Below are positions 49,419-59,989 of a stretch of 64,000 nt of DNA, in pieces; within the stretch, counting starts at the first letter, position 1; each line of letters begins with the position of its first letter. Where the stretch lies: contig NZ_JACVOK010000002.1 of NCBI RefSeq assembly GCF_018882465.1, forward strand, positions 735,468 through 799,467, in the 5' to 3' direction. Below the pieces are notes generated by a model, which ran no database searches, was not told the DNA's origin, and saw only the letters and a program-made list of their open reading frames with translations. Position numbers and translations under genes: made by a program. This DNA comes from Polynucleobacter sp. 73C-SIWE. GTDB taxonomy: Bacteria; Pseudomonadota; Gammaproteobacteria; Burkholderiales; Burkholderiaceae.

Positions 49419-50391
49419 CAATTTCTTCTTTAGACCCCAACATCACTGAGACACGCTCATGCAAACCTGTAGGCTCTAGATCCATAATGGTCTGAGTACC
49501 ATTAATGGAAGCGCCACCAGCCTGCTCTACCAAGAAGCTCATTGGATTGGCTTCATACATTAAGCGCAACTTCCCGGCCTTTTTTGGATCACGTTTATCC
49601 CAAGGGTACATAAATACGCCACCCCGAGATAACACGCGGTGCACGTCAGCTACCATGGATGCAATCCAGCGCATATTGAAGTCTTTGTCACGAACACCCG
49701 TGGTGCCAGCCAAGCATTCTTCAACATAACGGCGCACCGGATCAGCCCAGTGACGCATATTGGACATATTGATTGCGAACTCTTTGGTAGCAGGGGAGAT
49801 AGTCACAGCATCTTTAATTAATAAGAATTCGCCAGTCTCTTTATTTAAGGTGAACATCACCACACCATCACCTAAAGTCAGAGCCATTGTAGTTTGCGGG
49901 CCATAAACCACGTAGCCAGCAGCCACTTGGTGACGTCCTGATAATAAGAAATCAGAGGTCTGCAAAGGCGTATTAGGATCTTGCTTCTTGAGAATGGAAA
50001 AAATGGTTCCAATAGAAACATTTACATCAATATTAGATGAGCCATCGAGTGGATCAAACAAGAGTAGGTAATCACCGGTTCCCTGCACTGGTACAGGCAA
50101 TTCCATTTCTTCAGAGGCAAGACCAGCAAGTGATTTGCAGCCTTTGACGCCATCCATTAATTGGTCATTAGCAATGATGTCGAGTTTTTGCTGTACTTCA
50201 CCCTGTACGTTACCGCTACCAGCAGAACCTAGCAAACCAATCAAAGCACCCTGGGCTACTTCATGACTTAAGGTCGAGCAGGTATTGACTACTGCGAGCA
50301 ATAAATCTTGCAGGCCAGCAGGAATAGCGACGCCTTTAGGTTTAGCGCTTACTAAATATTGCTTGAAGTTGTTATTGGTGCTTGAGGACAA
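49393..50391 (-). CDS. fbp: Fructose-1,6-bisphosphatase class I
   Basis: 332 residues. The metal-binding and active-site motif [20 protein letters not shown] is intact, as are [19 protein letters not shown] and [19 protein letters not shown]. It removes the 1-phosphate of fructose bisphosphate in gluconeogenesis (or the Calvin cycle where present). Monocistronic in appearance, convergent with cphA. Confidence 0.96.
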   Translation of the reverse strand: MSSSTNNNFKQYLVSAKPKGVAIPAGLQDLLLAVVNTCSTLSHEVAQGALIGLLGSAGSGNVQGEVQQKLDIIANDQLMDGVKGCKSLAGLASEEMELPVPVQGTGDYLLLFDPLDGSSNIDVNVSIGTIFSILKKQDPNTPLQTSDFLLSGRHQVAAGYVVYGPQTTMALTLGDGVVMFTLNKETGEFLLIKDAVTISPATKEFAINMSNMRHWADPVRRYVEECLAGTTGVRDKDFNMRWIASMVADVHRVLSRGGVFMYPWDKRDPKKAGKLRLMYEANPMSFLVEQAGGASINGTQTIMDLEPTGLHERVSVMLGSKEEIDRLRQYHS

Positions 50392-50460
50392 AAGTATTTC
50401 TCCAATGGTTAATGCTAATGACGTTCTTTAGGACTCTATTTTGCCCTGTTATCCAAAAGA

Positions 50461-53070
50461 CTAGTTACCTAAAGCCTTGCCAATCACCTCTCGGGTATCT
50501 GGAGAAAGGGTTGGACATGCTGCCACGCGCTCTAGAGCTGCTTTCATCTTATCTTGATAGGGTTGGGCAAATAAACGCCAGCGATCCAAGGCTCTCGCCA
50601 AGCGAGCTGCAACCTGAGGGTTAATTGGGTCTAAAGCCAGAACGCTATCAGCCCAAAACTCGTAACCACTGCCATCCGCCTGGTGAAAGCTTGCAGGATT
50701 ATTGGAGCAGAAAGCATGAATCACGCTACGGACGCGATTCGGGTTATTCATCTTAAATGCAGGATGCTCACGTAATTTCTTGACATCGCCCAGGGTTGAC
50801 TCAAGACCATCAACGGGTGGACGACTTGATTGCAATCCAAACCACTTATCAATGACCAAGGCATCATTAGCAAAGCGCTCATAGAAATCAATCAAGCAGT
50901 CTTTTGCTTCCTTCGCCCCATGAGTCACCAAGCCAGCTAAAGCAGCATAGCGATCAGTCATATTGTCAGCAACGCGGTATTGATTTACTGCCATTAGCGC
51001 CCAAACATCCTTATTGGCTTCCAGCAACATACTCAGAGCTAGGTTCTTTAGAGCGCGCTTACCAGAATCGACTGCATCAGACTTAAATGGCCCCGGTGTT
51101 TGCATTTGTTGATAGATTGCAGCCCACTCTAATTGCAACTGCTTCGCAATTTCTCTGCGGAATGCACGGCGTGCGGCAAAGATTTTCTGTGGATCTACGC
51201 TAGCGCACTGCTCGTAAAGATATGACTCTGCAGGTAGCGTCAAGGCAAGCTCTTTAAAGGCTGGATCCAGCTTAGGGTCTAGCAAGAGATCGCGATAGGC
51301 ATTAATCAATTTCTCATCAGGCAAACGATTGTTCAAAATCATTTGCATCGCTAGCCTCTGAGCAGCTTCCCAGCGGCTAAAGGGATCATCATCGGATGAG
51401 AGCAGCGTCAAAAGGTCAGCTTCACTTTGCTCAAAATCTAAATGGATTGGGGCTGAGAAATTCCGATTAATCGACAGCACTGGGCGCTCATCAATATTGT
51501 CAAAAGTCCAAGTTTGATTGGCTTGCATCAATTCTAATAACTGCTCTACTTGATCATTACCTTTAGTAATCAAGCGCATCTTCAGTGGAATATGAAAAGG
51601 TTTTTTCTCAGACTGACTTGGACTTGGGGCGCAGCTTTGAGTCAATGTGATTTGATACTGTTTTTTGCTCGCATCGTAATGCTCTTGAACTTTCACTCTC
51701 GGGGTACCTGCTTGGCTGTACCAATTTCTAAATTGGGTGAGGTCTCTGCCATTAGCATCTGCCATTGCCAGCAAGAAATCATCGCAAGTAACCGCCTGGC
51801 CATCATGGCGCTTGAAATACAAATCCATACCCTTACGGAAACCCTCTTTACCGAGTAAGGTCTGATACATGCGAACTACTTCTGAGCCCTTCTCATACAC
51901 AGTCACGGTATAGAAGTTGCTAATTTCCTGATATTCATCTGGACGAATAGGGTGAGCCATCGGACCTGCATCTTCAGGGAACTGCAGTTGACGCAGCAAA
52001 CGGACATCTTCAATGCGCTTAACCGCCCTGCCCGATTCACTACCCATTTGATCAGCAGAAAACTCTTGATCTCTAAATACCGTTAAGCCTTCTTTGAGAG
52101 ATAGCTGGAACCAATCCTGGCAAGTTACTCGGTTACCAGTCCAGTTATGGAAATACTCGTGTGCAACAACGCTTTCAATATTGGCGAAGTCTGCATCGGT
52201 TGCCGTTTCAGGTTGTGCGAGTACAAACTTGGTATTGAATATATTCAACCCTTTGTTTTCCATCGCGCCCATATTGAAGTCACCCACTGCCACAATCATG
52301 AAGCGCTCTAAATCTAACTCCAGGCCAAAACGTTTTTCATCCCAATGAATCGAGGCGATTAAAGAATCCATGGCATGACGTGTTTTCTTCAGATCATGGG
52401 GCTCCACCCAGATCTGCAAGAGCTTCTTCGCGCCACTGCTAGTAGTAATAGTCTCCTCAACGCACTCTAACTTACCGACCACCAGCGCAAATAAATAAGA
52501 TGGCTTGGGAAATGGATCTTCCCAGGTAGCGCTATGCCATCCGTTTGGCAATTTTTCAGTATTGAGTAAGTTGCCATTTGACAAAAGAACGGGGTACTCA
52601 GCTTCGCGGGCACGCAATGTCACGCGATAGCGTGCCATTACATCAGGGCGATCTAGGAAGTAAGTAATCTTTCTGAAGCCTTCAGCCTCACATTGCGTAA
52701 AGAAGTTTCCATTCGAAACATATAGGCCCATGAGAGAGGTGTTTTTCTCAGGAACACAAACGCAAATGATTTCAACAATGAATTTATCCTTACCTTCATT
52801 TGGCAAAGAATGAATAGTCAAAAATTCAGGGGTGAGCTCAAAGTGGCGATGAGCCTCTCCATTAATACGCAAACTCACAAACTCCAACTCTTGGCCAACC
52901 AACACTAATGGTGCCCCTGCTTCAAAGCTCTTGCCTGGCAAGACCTCAATCCGACTTTTGATAATCGTACGTGCGGGATCTAAAGCTATATCAAGCTCTA
53001 CTTGATCAAAGGTATAAACAGGAGGACGGTATTCGAGCCGACGAAAGCTCTGTGGCAGATCAGTTTTCAT
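50461..53070 (-). CDS. pepN: Aminopeptidase N
   Basis: 869 residues, matching E. coli PepN (870). The exopeptidase motif GAMENKGLNIFN and the zinc site HEYFHNWTGNR followed by Glu in LKEGLTVFRDQEF are intact, so it is an M1 metallopeptidase. An N-terminal beta domain (about 1-195) and a long helical C-terminal domain (about 550-869) frame it. It removes N-terminal residues from peptides in the cytoplasm. The start is 52 bases from the GDT1-family gene on the same strand. Confidence 0.96.
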   Translation of the reverse strand: MKTDLPQSFRRLEYRPPVYTFDQVELDIALDPARTIIKSRIEVLPGKSFEAGAPLVLVGQELEFVSLRINGEAHRHFELTPEFLTIHSLPNEGKDKFIVEIICVCVPEKNTSLMGLYVSNGNFFTQCEAEGFRKITYFLDRPDVMARYRVTLRAREAEYPVLLSNGNLLNTEKLPNGWHSATWEDPFPKPSYLFALVVGKLECVEETITTSSGAKKLLQIWVEPHDLKKTRHAMDSLIASIHWDEKRFGLELDLERFMIVAVGDFNMGAMENKGLNIFNTKFVLAQPETATDADFANIESVVAHEYFHNWTGNRVTCQDWFQLSLKEGLTVFRDQEFSADQMGSESGRAVKRIEDVRLLRQLQFPEDAGPMAHPIRPDEYQEISNFYTVTVYEKGSEVVRMYQTLLGKEGFRKGMDLYFKRHDGQAVTCDDFLLAMADANGRDLTQFRNWYSQAGTPRVKVQEHYDASKKQYQITLTQSCAPSPSQSEKKPFHIPLKMRLITKGNDQVEQLLELMQANQTWTFDNIDERPVLSINRNFSAPIHLDFEQSEADLLTLLSSDDDPFSRWEAAQRLAMQMILNNRLPDEKLINAYRDLLLDPKLDPAFKELALTLPAESYLYEQCASVDPQKIFAARRAFRREIAKQLQLEWAAIYQQMQTPGPFKSDAVDSGKRALKNLALSMLLEANKDVWALMAVNQYRVADNMTDRYAALAGLVTHGAKEAKDCLIDFYERFANDALVIDKWFGLQSSRPPVDGLESTLGDVKKLREHPAFKMNNPNRVRSVIHAFCSNNPASFHQADGSGYEFWADSVLALDPINPQVAARLARALDRWRLFAQPYQDKMKAALERVAACPTLSPDTREVIGKALGN

Positions 53071-53122
53071 GGGTTTATTTTAAGCCTTGGCTAGAGTCGC
53101 TGCAGACTCGCCATTAGGGCTA

Positions 53123-53698
53123 CTAACCCCAGATCAGCGTGGCAATACCAATGGCAATAAAGGTCACGGCGGCAACGGCATGCACCCACTTAATGGGCAT
53201 ACGCTTGGTAAATTTTTGACCAATCCAGACTGCTGGAGCATTGGCCAGCATCATCCCTAATGTGGTGCCAACCGTTACAGAGAAAACATCTTCATAGCGC
53301 GCACCTAGAGCAATCGTTGCAATTTGGGTCTTATCCCCCATCTCAGCCAAGAAGAATAGGCCAACCGTTAGCAGAAATACTTGCCATGCACGATCAGCTA
53401 CCTTTGATCCGGCTGCATCGTCAATATGATCCGGGACAAGGAGCCATAGCCCGATTCCTAAGAAGCTCAAACCTAAAATCCAGCGCATCACATCTGGAGA
53501 AACCAAAGTCGTGAGCCAATGGCCCAGCAAAGCTGCGCAAGCATGATTAGCAATAGTGGCAATCAATATGCCCATAATAATTGCTAAGGCCTGCTTGGGA
53601 TAGCGTGCCGCCAACATCAAAGAGAGAAGTTGAGTTTTATCACCCATCTCCGCTAAGGCGACAACGCCAGTAGAGAGGGCTAGAGCAGAAACATCCAT
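53123..53698 (-). CDS. GDT1/TMEM165-family (UPF0016) manganese exporter
   Basis: 191 residues with six hydrophobic helices in two repeats. Each repeat holds the signature Glu-x-Gly-Asp-Lys-Thr: LAEMGDKTQLLSLMLAARYP near residue 16 and LAEMGDKTQIATIALGARY near 117. Bacterial members (MneA) export Mn2+, and eukaryotic ones exchange Ca2+ or Mn2+ for H+. No yybP-ykoY manganese riboswitch could be recognised in the upstream 108 bases. Confidence 0.88.
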   Translation of the reverse strand: MDVSALALSTGVVALAEMGDKTQLLSLMLAARYPKQALAIIMGILIATIANHACAALLGHWLTTLVSPDVMRWILGLSFLGIGLWLLVPDHIDDAAGSKVADRAWQVFLLTVGLFFLAEMGDKTQIATIALGARYEDVFSVTVGTTLGMMLANAPAVWIGQKFTKRMPIKWVHAVAAVTFIAIGIATLIWG

Positions 53699-53805
53699 GA
53701 AGGTAGTGGTTCCAGTAAATACAGCAATCAGTAGTACGTTGAGGATAGTTTAAATCCCCAGCGTACCCACAAGCCACAAGAACTACTAATCTCTATAAAA
53801 CCAGC

Positions 53806-54924
53806 TTAAGCAAGCAAGAGCTCTTCTGCCAAAGAAAAGTCTAGGCCTTGTGCTAGAGCCACTGGTTGAGAGGTTAATGCCCCCTTATGCACACTTAGAC
53901 CGTTTCGCAAGTGATGATCTATCGATAAGGCTTTCATAACACCACGGTTGGCTAAGGCCTCTACAAATGGATAGGTGGCGTTGGTTAATGCAAAAGTGGA
54001 GGTTCTTGCAACCGCACCAGGCATATTGGCAACGCAATAATGCAATACACCATCTACTAAGAAAGTGGGGTCAGCATGTGTAGTAGGCCTAGAAGTTTCA
54101 AAGCATCCGCCCTGATCAATTGCCACATCCACCACTACTGAGCCTGGCTTCATTTTTTTCACCATCTCATGGGTAACCAACTTTGGCGCTGCGCCACCGG
54201 GCAGCAACACTGCACCAATTACAACATCTGCCTCACAGACTTCTTGCTCTATTAGTAAGTTATCAGAATAAAAGGTTCTTACGCGGTTGCCGTAATGCAT
54301 ATCGATCTGACGTAAGCGATCTATGTCACGATCAAAGATGCAAATATCAGCGCCCATACCGACAGCCATTTGCAAAGCATTACGTCCTACGACCCCGCCA
54401 CCCAAAATTACGATCTTCGCTGGAGATACACCCGGTACACCTGCCATCAGTACGCCCAAGCCGCCATGCGTTTTTTCTAAATGAGAGGCTGCAGCCTGAA
54501 TCGACATGCGACCAGCGACCTCGCTCATCGGCGCCAATAGTGGCAGAGCCCCATTCACAGCAGTTACTGTTTCATAGGCAATGCAAGTGGCGCCAGAATC
54601 AAGCAAAGCCTTGGTCTGCTTTGGATCTGGCGCTAAATGTAGGTAAGTAAACAGAATCTGATCTTCGCGGAGCATTGCACACTCTTGTGCTTGAGGCTCC
54701 TTGACCTTCACAATCATCTCGGCCTTATGAAACACTTCTGCCGCACTATCAATCAGGGAAGCACCAGCAATTCGATAAGACTCATCTGTGAGGCCAATCT
54801 GCTCACCCGCACCCCGCTGAACCAGAACGGTATGGCCTTGTTTACAAAGCCCCCTGACATTTCCCGGAGTTAATCCAACTCGGAACTCATTATTTTTAAC
54901 TTCTTGCGGTACACCAATAATCAT
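53806..54924 (-). CDS. ald: Alanine dehydrogenase
   Basis: 372 residues. MIIGVPQEVKNNEFRVGLTPG starts the substrate-binding domain. The NAD-binding domain has VILGGGVVGRNALQMAVGMGAD and VVVDVAIDQGGCFETSRPTTH. The enzyme interconverts L-alanine and pyruvate plus ammonium with NAD. The gene is 12 bases downstream of an amino-acid permease on the same strand, so uptake and deamination of alanine are probably co-transcribed. An Lrp-type activator is often involved elsewhere; none is encoded here. Confidence 0.96.
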   Translation of the reverse strand: MIIGVPQEVKNNEFRVGLTPGNVRGLCKQGHTVLVQRGAGEQIGLTDESYRIAGASLIDSAAEVFHKAEMIVKVKEPQAQECAMLREDQILFTYLHLAPDPKQTKALLDSGATCIAYETVTAVNGALPLLAPMSEVAGRMSIQAAASHLEKTHGGLGVLMAGVPGVSPAKIVILGGGVVGRNALQMAVGMGADICIFDRDIDRLRQIDMHYGNRVRTFYSDNLLIEQEVCEADVVIGAVLLPGGAAPKLVTHEMVKKMKPGSVVVDVAIDQGGCFETSRPTTHADPTFLVDGVLHYCVANMPGAVARTSTFALTNATYPFVEALANRGVMKALSIDHHLRNGLSVHKGALTSQPVALAQGLDFSLAEELLLA

Positions 54925-54936
54925 TGTTATCTCCCT

Positions 54937-56319
54937 TTATTTAAATTCACGATTACTTTTTGTTTTATGGTGTAAGCCAACGATATAAAACATCGCCAGA
55001 TACACCGCTAATAGACACGGCCCTAATAACAAAGCGATCCGTGCATCCTCATGAAAACCCATCAGCACAACTACCAAGAAAATGAATGCCAGAGCAAACC
55101 ATGAGGAATACGGATACCAAGGAGTGCGATACGCAAGTTCAGCGGCCTGGGCCTTAGTTAATGAGCGGCGGAATTGAAGTTGCGTAAATAAGATCGCAAT
55201 CCAGACCATCAAACCAACAAAGGTCACTGCAGCCATGATGTATTGGAATGCCTTATCAGGCACAAAGTAGTTCAAGACAACGCCTGTCATACAGACCGCA
55301 ACGGTGACGATCACTGCTCGATGGGGAACGCCGTACTTTGATAACTTTGCAAACGGGGCTGGAGCGTAACCATTGCTCGATAGCGAGTACAAGAGTCGGC
55401 CACCACTGAAGATCCCGGCATTACATGATGACAGCGCCGCAGTAATGACAACAAAGTTAATCAAGCCAGCGGCTTCCCGCAGACCAATACGCTCAAACAT
55501 CACCACAAAGGGGCTACCCTGCTGACCTACTTCGTTCCAAGGGAAAATCGCCAGAATGACCAAGATGGCTCCCATGTAGAAAATCAAGATGCGCCACGCT
55601 AGTGAGTCAATTGCCATGGGGATTGTTTTGCGCGGATTCTCTGCCTCACCAGCAGATAAGCCAATCATCTCAATACCAACATAGGCAAATAGGACCATCT
55701 GTAGTGAGAGCAACATTCCACTAATACCATTCGGGAAGAAGCCACCGTGTTGCCATAGATTACTCAAACCAATCGGCTGCCAATCATTGGTAAAACCAAA
55801 CAAGATCACTGATCCACCGAGAGCAATCATGGCAATAATTGCTACTACCTTAATTAAGGCAAACCAGAATTCAAATTCACCAAATACTTTGACGGCGATG
55901 AGATTGATTAAACCCATCATCACGATCGAAGACAGCGCCCAGACCCACTGTGGCGTTTCTGGGAACCAAATGCCCATGTAAATACCAACCGCAGTGACCT
56001 CAGCAATGCCAACCACAACCCAATACGTCCAATAGCCCCAGCCGACCATATAACCTGCCAATGGGCCCACATAGCTGTTGGCATAAGCTGCAAAGGATCC
56101 CGCGACAGGCTCATGCACCGCCATTTCACCAAGTGCGCGCAATACGATAAAGGCAACGATTCCTGCTAGTAAATAGCCCAAGAGAATCGACGGCCCAGCA
56201 ATTTTGATTGCACTTGCTGATCCTAGAAATAAACCAACGCCAATCGTTGACCCTAATGCCATCAAGCGAATGTGTCTTACTTTGAGATGGCGTTTTAAGC
56301 CAGTGTGTTCAGTCTGCAA
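54937..56319 (-). CDS. APC-family amino acid permease (AroP/CycA type)
   Basis: 460 residues with 12 hydrophobic helices. HLKVRHIRLMALGSTIGVGLF is the amino-acid permease signature start, followed by GEMAVHEPVAGSFAAYANSYVGPLAGYMVGW and GIEMIGLSAGEAENPRKTIP. This subgroup imports neutral or aromatic amino acids in symport with H+. Position immediately before ald suggests alanine (with glycine or serine) as substrate, an inference. A 17-base palindrome lies 164 bases upstream of its start. Confidence 0.88.
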   Translation of the reverse strand: MQTEHTGLKRHLKVRHIRLMALGSTIGVGLFLGSASAIKIAGPSILLGYLLAGIVAFIVLRALGEMAVHEPVAGSFAAYANSYVGPLAGYMVGWGYWTYWVVVGIAEVTAVGIYMGIWFPETPQWVWALSSIVMMGLINLIAVKVFGEFEFWFALIKVVAIIAMIALGGSVILFGFTNDWQPIGLSNLWQHGGFFPNGISGMLLSLQMVLFAYVGIEMIGLSAGEAENPRKTIPMAIDSLAWRILIFYMGAILVILAIFPWNEVGQQGSPFVVMFERIGLREAAGLINFVVITAALSSCNAGIFSGGRLLYSLSSNGYAPAPFAKLSKYGVPHRAVIVTVAVCMTGVVLNYFVPDKAFQYIMAAVTFVGLMVWIAILFTQLQFRRSLTKAQAAELAYRTPWYPYSSWFALAFIFLVVVLMGFHEDARIALLLGPCLLAVYLAMFYIVGLHHKTKSNREFK

Positions 56320-56482
56320 AAGAGACCTCCTTTCGATTTGTCATTGGCTGATTTACCAACGAAGCAGAGTCTAGGGAGTGCTTGGCAGATGTACTAGGGG
56401 ATAAAAATACCTAAAGTGATTAAAGATATAAAAAGGAAATTGCTTAAATGAGAAATGTCTTTTAAATCAAGAGCAAGGAAAG

Positions 56483-56499
56483 TCAGAAATAATTTCTGA
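56483..56499. promoter_or_regulatory. Palindrome upstream of the permease-ald operon
   Basis: TCAGAAAT-A-ATTTCTGA, 8-bp arms around a single base, in an A+T-rich stretch between the permease and tcdA. It resembles the size and A+T-rich centre of Lrp/AsnC-type sites, but no known consensus is matched with confidence. Confidence 0.35.
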
Positions 56500-56565
56500 T
56501 TGCAAAATAATCAGTAATTTCCTACAGGGAATCCCCTTAAGGAATTAGTGCAAGTAAAGTTGTAG

Positions 56566-57318
56566 CTAAGCTTGGGCAGCTATGAGATTCAAAATCTCAG
56601 CAGCAGCTGCAAGGCCGCAGGCCGCAGTCACCATCACGGTAGAACCATATCCCGAGCACGCTAAGCCACCATTCGCAGCGCCAGCCCTAGGCTCATGGGA
56701 GTAAATCGCACGAATCCCAATTTTCTTCTTTAAGTTTCTGGAGAAGCCGTGATCTTGTCTGAGTCCTTGTCTTACTTTTGCCAATAAGGCATCTTGCTCA
56801 GTTCGAGAGAGATCATCACAACGCACCGAGGTTGGATCAGTCTTACCGCCAGCAGCTCCACACATGACTAGTGCACGATTATTTTTATTTGCCCATACCG
56901 ATAACGCAATTTTGGTTTGCACTGAATCCGTAGCATCTAATACCAATGCATTATTTGGTATGAGTACATCTAAATTTTCTGGAGTTAAAAATTCATCGCA
57001 AGGAGTTAATGTGATCTCTGGATTAATTTGCAAAATACGCTGCGTCATCGCCTCAACTTTGGCCTTGCCGTACTGACCCTCGAGAGCATGTAATTGACGA
57101 TTAGTATTACTCTCCGCAATATGATCAAAGTCAACCAAGACAAGGTGACCAATTCCGGTTCGAGCTAATGCCTCAGCTGCCCAGGAGCCAACCCCACCTA
57201 GACCAGCCACCACCACCGTAGCATTACGAAAACGCTCACGCAGCTCTGAGCCATAGAGTCTAGAGACCCCGCCAAAACGACGATCTTCGGTACTTTCTTC
57301 TATCTTGTCTTCTGCCAT
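56566..57318 (-). CDS. tcdA: tRNA threonylcarbamoyladenosine dehydratase TcdA
   Basis: 250 residues. The E1/ThiF-like adenylation fold has VVVAGLGGVGSWAAEALART with its glycine loop, DFDHIAESNTNRQLHAL, VLDATDSVQTKIAL and a Cys-containing MCGAAGGKTDPT. TcdA uses ATP to dehydrate t6A37 to cyclic ct6A in tRNAs that read ANN codons. The C-terminal helix LAAAAEILNLIAAQ is normal. Its start lies only 20 bases from the divergent pdxH start, so the promoters must overlap the coding ends. Confidence 0.93.
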   Translation of the reverse strand: MAEDKIEESTEDRRFGGVSRLYGSELRERFRNATVVVAGLGGVGSWAAEALARTGIGHLVLVDFDHIAESNTNRQLHALEGQYGKAKVEAMTQRILQINPEITLTPCDEFLTPENLDVLIPNNALVLDATDSVQTKIALSVWANKNNRALVMCGAAGGKTDPTSVRCDDLSRTEQDALLAKVRQGLRQDHGFSRNLKKKIGIRAIYSHEPRAGAANGGLACSGYGSTVMVTAACGLAAAAEILNLIAAQA

Positions 57319-57338
57319 AGCTTCTTTATACTGAAATA

Positions 57339-57974
57339 ATGGACTCTATTGCTCAACTTCGTAAAAACTATACCTTTGGCCAGCTTTCAGAAACTGACGT
57401 TCCGGGTAATCCAATTCCACTTTTTCAACTTTGGTTTGACCAAGCTGTGAGAGCGGAGTGCCCTGAACCCAATTCCATGACTTTGGCTACAGCCGATAAA
57501 GCAGGTAATCCATCAGCTCGTATTGTCTTACTAAAAGGCGCAGACGAAAACGGTTTCACCTTTTTTACTAACTATAAGAGCCAAAAAGGCAAAGAATTGG
57601 CGATCCGACCTCAAGCCGCACTGCTTTTTCATTGGCATGAACTAGAGCGTCAAGTGCGAATTCAAGGAGTTGTAGAGCGAGTGAGCGCCGCAGAAAGTGA
57701 TGAATACTTCCACTCTAGGCCTCCTGCATCACGGATTGGCGCTTGGGCTTCCCCACAAAGTTCAGCCATTCCAAATCGTGAGTTTTTGGAGGAAGCTGAG
57801 AAACGCTTCACCGCAGAGTTTGGAAATACCCCACCACGGCCCGAGCATTGGGGCGGGTATCGCTTACGCCCAACTGAAATTGAATTCTGGCAAGGCCGCC
57901 CTTCCAGGTTACACGATCGCATTCACTACAAGTTCAATGGATCGACTTGGCAAGTAAACCGCCTAGCTCCTTAA
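57339..57974 (+). CDS. pdxH: Pyridoxamine 5'-phosphate oxidase
   Basis: 211 residues. FMN-binding and active-site segments [65 protein letters not shown] and the C-terminal [17 protein letters not shown] are all conserved. It oxidises pyridoxine or pyridoxamine phosphate to pyridoxal 5'-phosphate. Its 3' end overlaps the convergent msrA gene by four bases. Confidence 0.96.
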   Translation: MDSIAQLRKNYTFGQLSETDVPGNPIPLFQLWFDQAVRAECPEPNSMTLATADKAGNPSARIVLLKGADENGFTFFTNYKSQKGKELAIRPQAALLFHWHELERQVRIQGVVERVSAAESDEYFHSRPPASRIGAWASPQSSAIPNREFLEEAEKRFTAEFGNTPPRPEHWGGYRLRPTEIEFWQGRPSRLHDRIHYKFNGSTWQVNRLAP

Positions 57975-58543
57975 GAGTATTGCGGCGCTATCAGCGCTTT
58001 AAATTTCGCCCTGAACTTTGCTAACTTAGGCGCAACCACTGCCATGCAATAACCTTGATTAGGGTGTTGCGCAAAGTAATTCTGGTGATAGTCCTCAGCA
58101 GGGAAAATCGTAGGTGCCGCATCAATTTGTGTCACTACTGTCCTAGAGTAAATTTTAGAATCGTCAAGCTCTTTAACTACCTCGTGCGCAATGTTGGATT
58201 GCTCATCGCTGTGCGTAAAGATGACCGATCGATATTGAGTGCCATGATCGTTACCTTGGTAGTTCAATGTCGTGGGATCATGAATCACAAAGAAGATCTC
58301 CAATAGATCTCGAAAGGAAATGACTTGGGGATCAAAGAGGATGTCCACAATTTCCGCGTGCCCTGTAACGCCAGTACAAATCGCTTCATATGTGGGATTA
58401 GGTCTTGTGCCTCCAGCATATCCAGAAACGACTGATTTAACCCCGGAAACTTGCTGATAAACAGCCTCAAGGCACCAAAAACAGCCGCCGCCCAAAGTTG
58501 CGCGCTCTAAAGTGGTTTGGTTTTTATCAAGGGTTTCGTTCAT
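57971..58543 (-). CDS. msrA: Peptide methionine sulfoxide reductase MsrA
   Basis: 190 residues. The catalytic [16 protein letters not shown] contains the reactive Cys, then [16 protein letters not shown] and the [24 protein letters not shown] segments follow with resolving-Cys candidate. It reduces methionine-S-sulfoxide with thioredoxin. No msrB is fused or adjacent. The gene starts 48 bases from the divergent aldehyde dehydrogenase gene. Confidence 0.95.
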   Translation of the reverse strand: MNETLDKNQTTLERATLGGGCFWCLEAVYQQVSGVKSVVSGYAGGTRPNPTYEAICTGVTGHAEIVDILFDPQVISFRDLLEIFFVIHDPTTLNYQGNDHGTQYRSVIFTHSDEQSNIAHEVVKELDDSKIYSRTVVTQIDAAPTIFPAEDYHQNYFAQHPNQGYCMAVVAPKLAKFRAKFKALIAPQYS

Positions 58544-58591
58544 GGCTTTATCCTAATGCCTTATTTCAATATCTGCCAACTATTAAAAACT

Positions 58592-59989
58592 ATGAATCGC
58601 TTCACCATCCAGCTTGATGAAATTAAAGCAGCCTATGCTGCTGAGCCAAATCCCAGCCTTGAGGTCAGATTGGAGCGTATTGGCCGAATCGAGAAAATGA
58701 TTGAAGCCAATGAAGAAAAGATCTGCAAAGTGTTGACGGCAGACTTTGGAGTTCGCCACCCTATTGAAACGCGCCTTGCTGAATTTCAGATGGTGTATCA
58801 GGCCTGTAAGTACACCCGCAAACATCTCAAAGAATGGATGAAGCCTGTGCAAATAGAGGTTCCCTTTTATATGGGCTCTACGGAAGCATGGCTTCAAAGT
58901 CAATCAATTGGTGTGGTTGGGATCATGAGCCCCTGGAATTACCCCATTCAATTGGCCCTAGTTCCTGCCATTGCTGCACTTGCTGCTGGAAATCGGGTTT
59001 GGCTCAAGCCTTCTGATCGTAGCTCTCGCACCTCTGGATTTTTAGCGGGATTGATTCAAGAATATTTTCACCCAAGTGAATTTTGCGTTAGCACTGGTGG
59101 CGTTGACGTAGCAGAACAATTCGCTGCACTAGCATTTGACCATCTCCTGTTTACCGGATCAGAAGCCATTGGTAAAAAAGTAATGCGTGCTGCTGCCGAA
59201 AACCTCACTCCAGTGACCTTAGAGCTTGGTGGCAAAACGCCAGCCATCATTGATCCAAGCGCCAAACTTCAAGATGCAGCTGCCGCTATTATTTATGGCA
59301 AGCTACTCAATAGTGGTCAAACTTGTATTGCCCCTGATTACATTCTGACTGAACAAAGCAATCAAACGGCATTTATTGAAGCGCTACAGACTGAAGCCCA
59401 AACTCAATTTAGTAATCCTGAAGAGCTCACAGGCCCCATTGATGATGATCAGTTGCAATATTGGCAACACATAGTTAGTGATGCGCTAGATCGCGGTGCA
59501 AAAGCCATTCCACTACTCAAAAATCCATCCGCTGGAGCTAGAAGGTTTGCGCCTGTTCTACTGATTGATGTGCCGCCTCAAGCTCGCGTTCTGCACGAAG
59601 AAATTTTTGGCCCCATTCTGCCAATCGTAACTATTGCAGACACTGCCGCAGCCGTTACTTATGTTAACAGCAGACCACGCCCCTTAGCCCTCTACTGGTT
59701 TGGCAAAGAAAAGAAGAATATGCAGCGCGTTCTAGATGAAACTCGCTCTGGTGGTGTGACAATTAATGACACCTTATTGCACGCCGCTGTAGAGTCTTTA
59801 CCATTTGGTGGAATTGGTGCTAGCGGCATGAGTTCCTATCACGGTAAAACGGGCTTCGATACTTTCAGCCATGCAAAACCTATTTTGGAAGTACGTGGCT
59901 TTTTGGGCAGCAATCTTCTCAAGGGCACTAAACCTGCTCGACCGCCCTATGGAAAAAAGACTGAGCGCCTCTTAAAGCAGCTAAAGTAA
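58592..59989 (+). CDS. Aldehyde dehydrogenase (coniferyl-aldehyde dehydrogenase group)
   Basis: 465 residues from the ATG at 58592; earlier in-frame starts at 58556 and 58517 add a leader foreign to the family and reach into msrA. GIMSPWNYPIQLALVPAIAALAAGN, the catalytic Glu in TLELGGKTPAII, and catalytic Cys in NSGQTCIAPDYIL are intact. It follows the short, membrane-associated class 3-like ALDH pattern seen in coniferyl aldehyde dehydrogenases. The substrate is unproven. It oxidises aldehydes with NAD(P)+. Confidence 0.85.
   Translation: MNRFTIQLDEIKAAYAAEPNPSLEVRLERIGRIEKMIEANEEKICKVLTADFGVRHPIETRLAEFQMVYQACKYTRKHLKEWMKPVQIEVPFYMGSTEAWLQSQSIGVVGIMSPWNYPIQLALVPAIAALAAGNRVWLKPSDRSSRTSGFLAGLIQEYFHPSEFCVSTGGVDVAEQFAALAFDHLLFTGSEAIGKKVMRAAAENLTPVTLELGGKTPAIIDPSAKLQDAAAAIIYGKLLNSGQTCIAPDYILTEQSNQTAFIEALQTEAQTQFSNPEELTGPIDDDQLQYWQHIVSDALDRGAKAIPLLKNPSAGARRFAPVLLIDVPPQARVLHEEIFGPILPIVTIADTAAAVTYVNSRPRPLALYWFGKEKKNMQRVLDETRSGGVTINDTLLHAAVESLPFGGIGASGMSSYHGKTGFDTFSHAKPILEVRGFLGSNLLKGTKPARPPYGKKTERLLKQLK

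Noticed and set aside
53699..53806. Manganese (yybP-ykoY) riboswitch upstream of the GDT1-family exporter
   Set aside because: I looked for the conserved core and paired stems on the minus strand and could not find them; only a short G-rich stretch is present.
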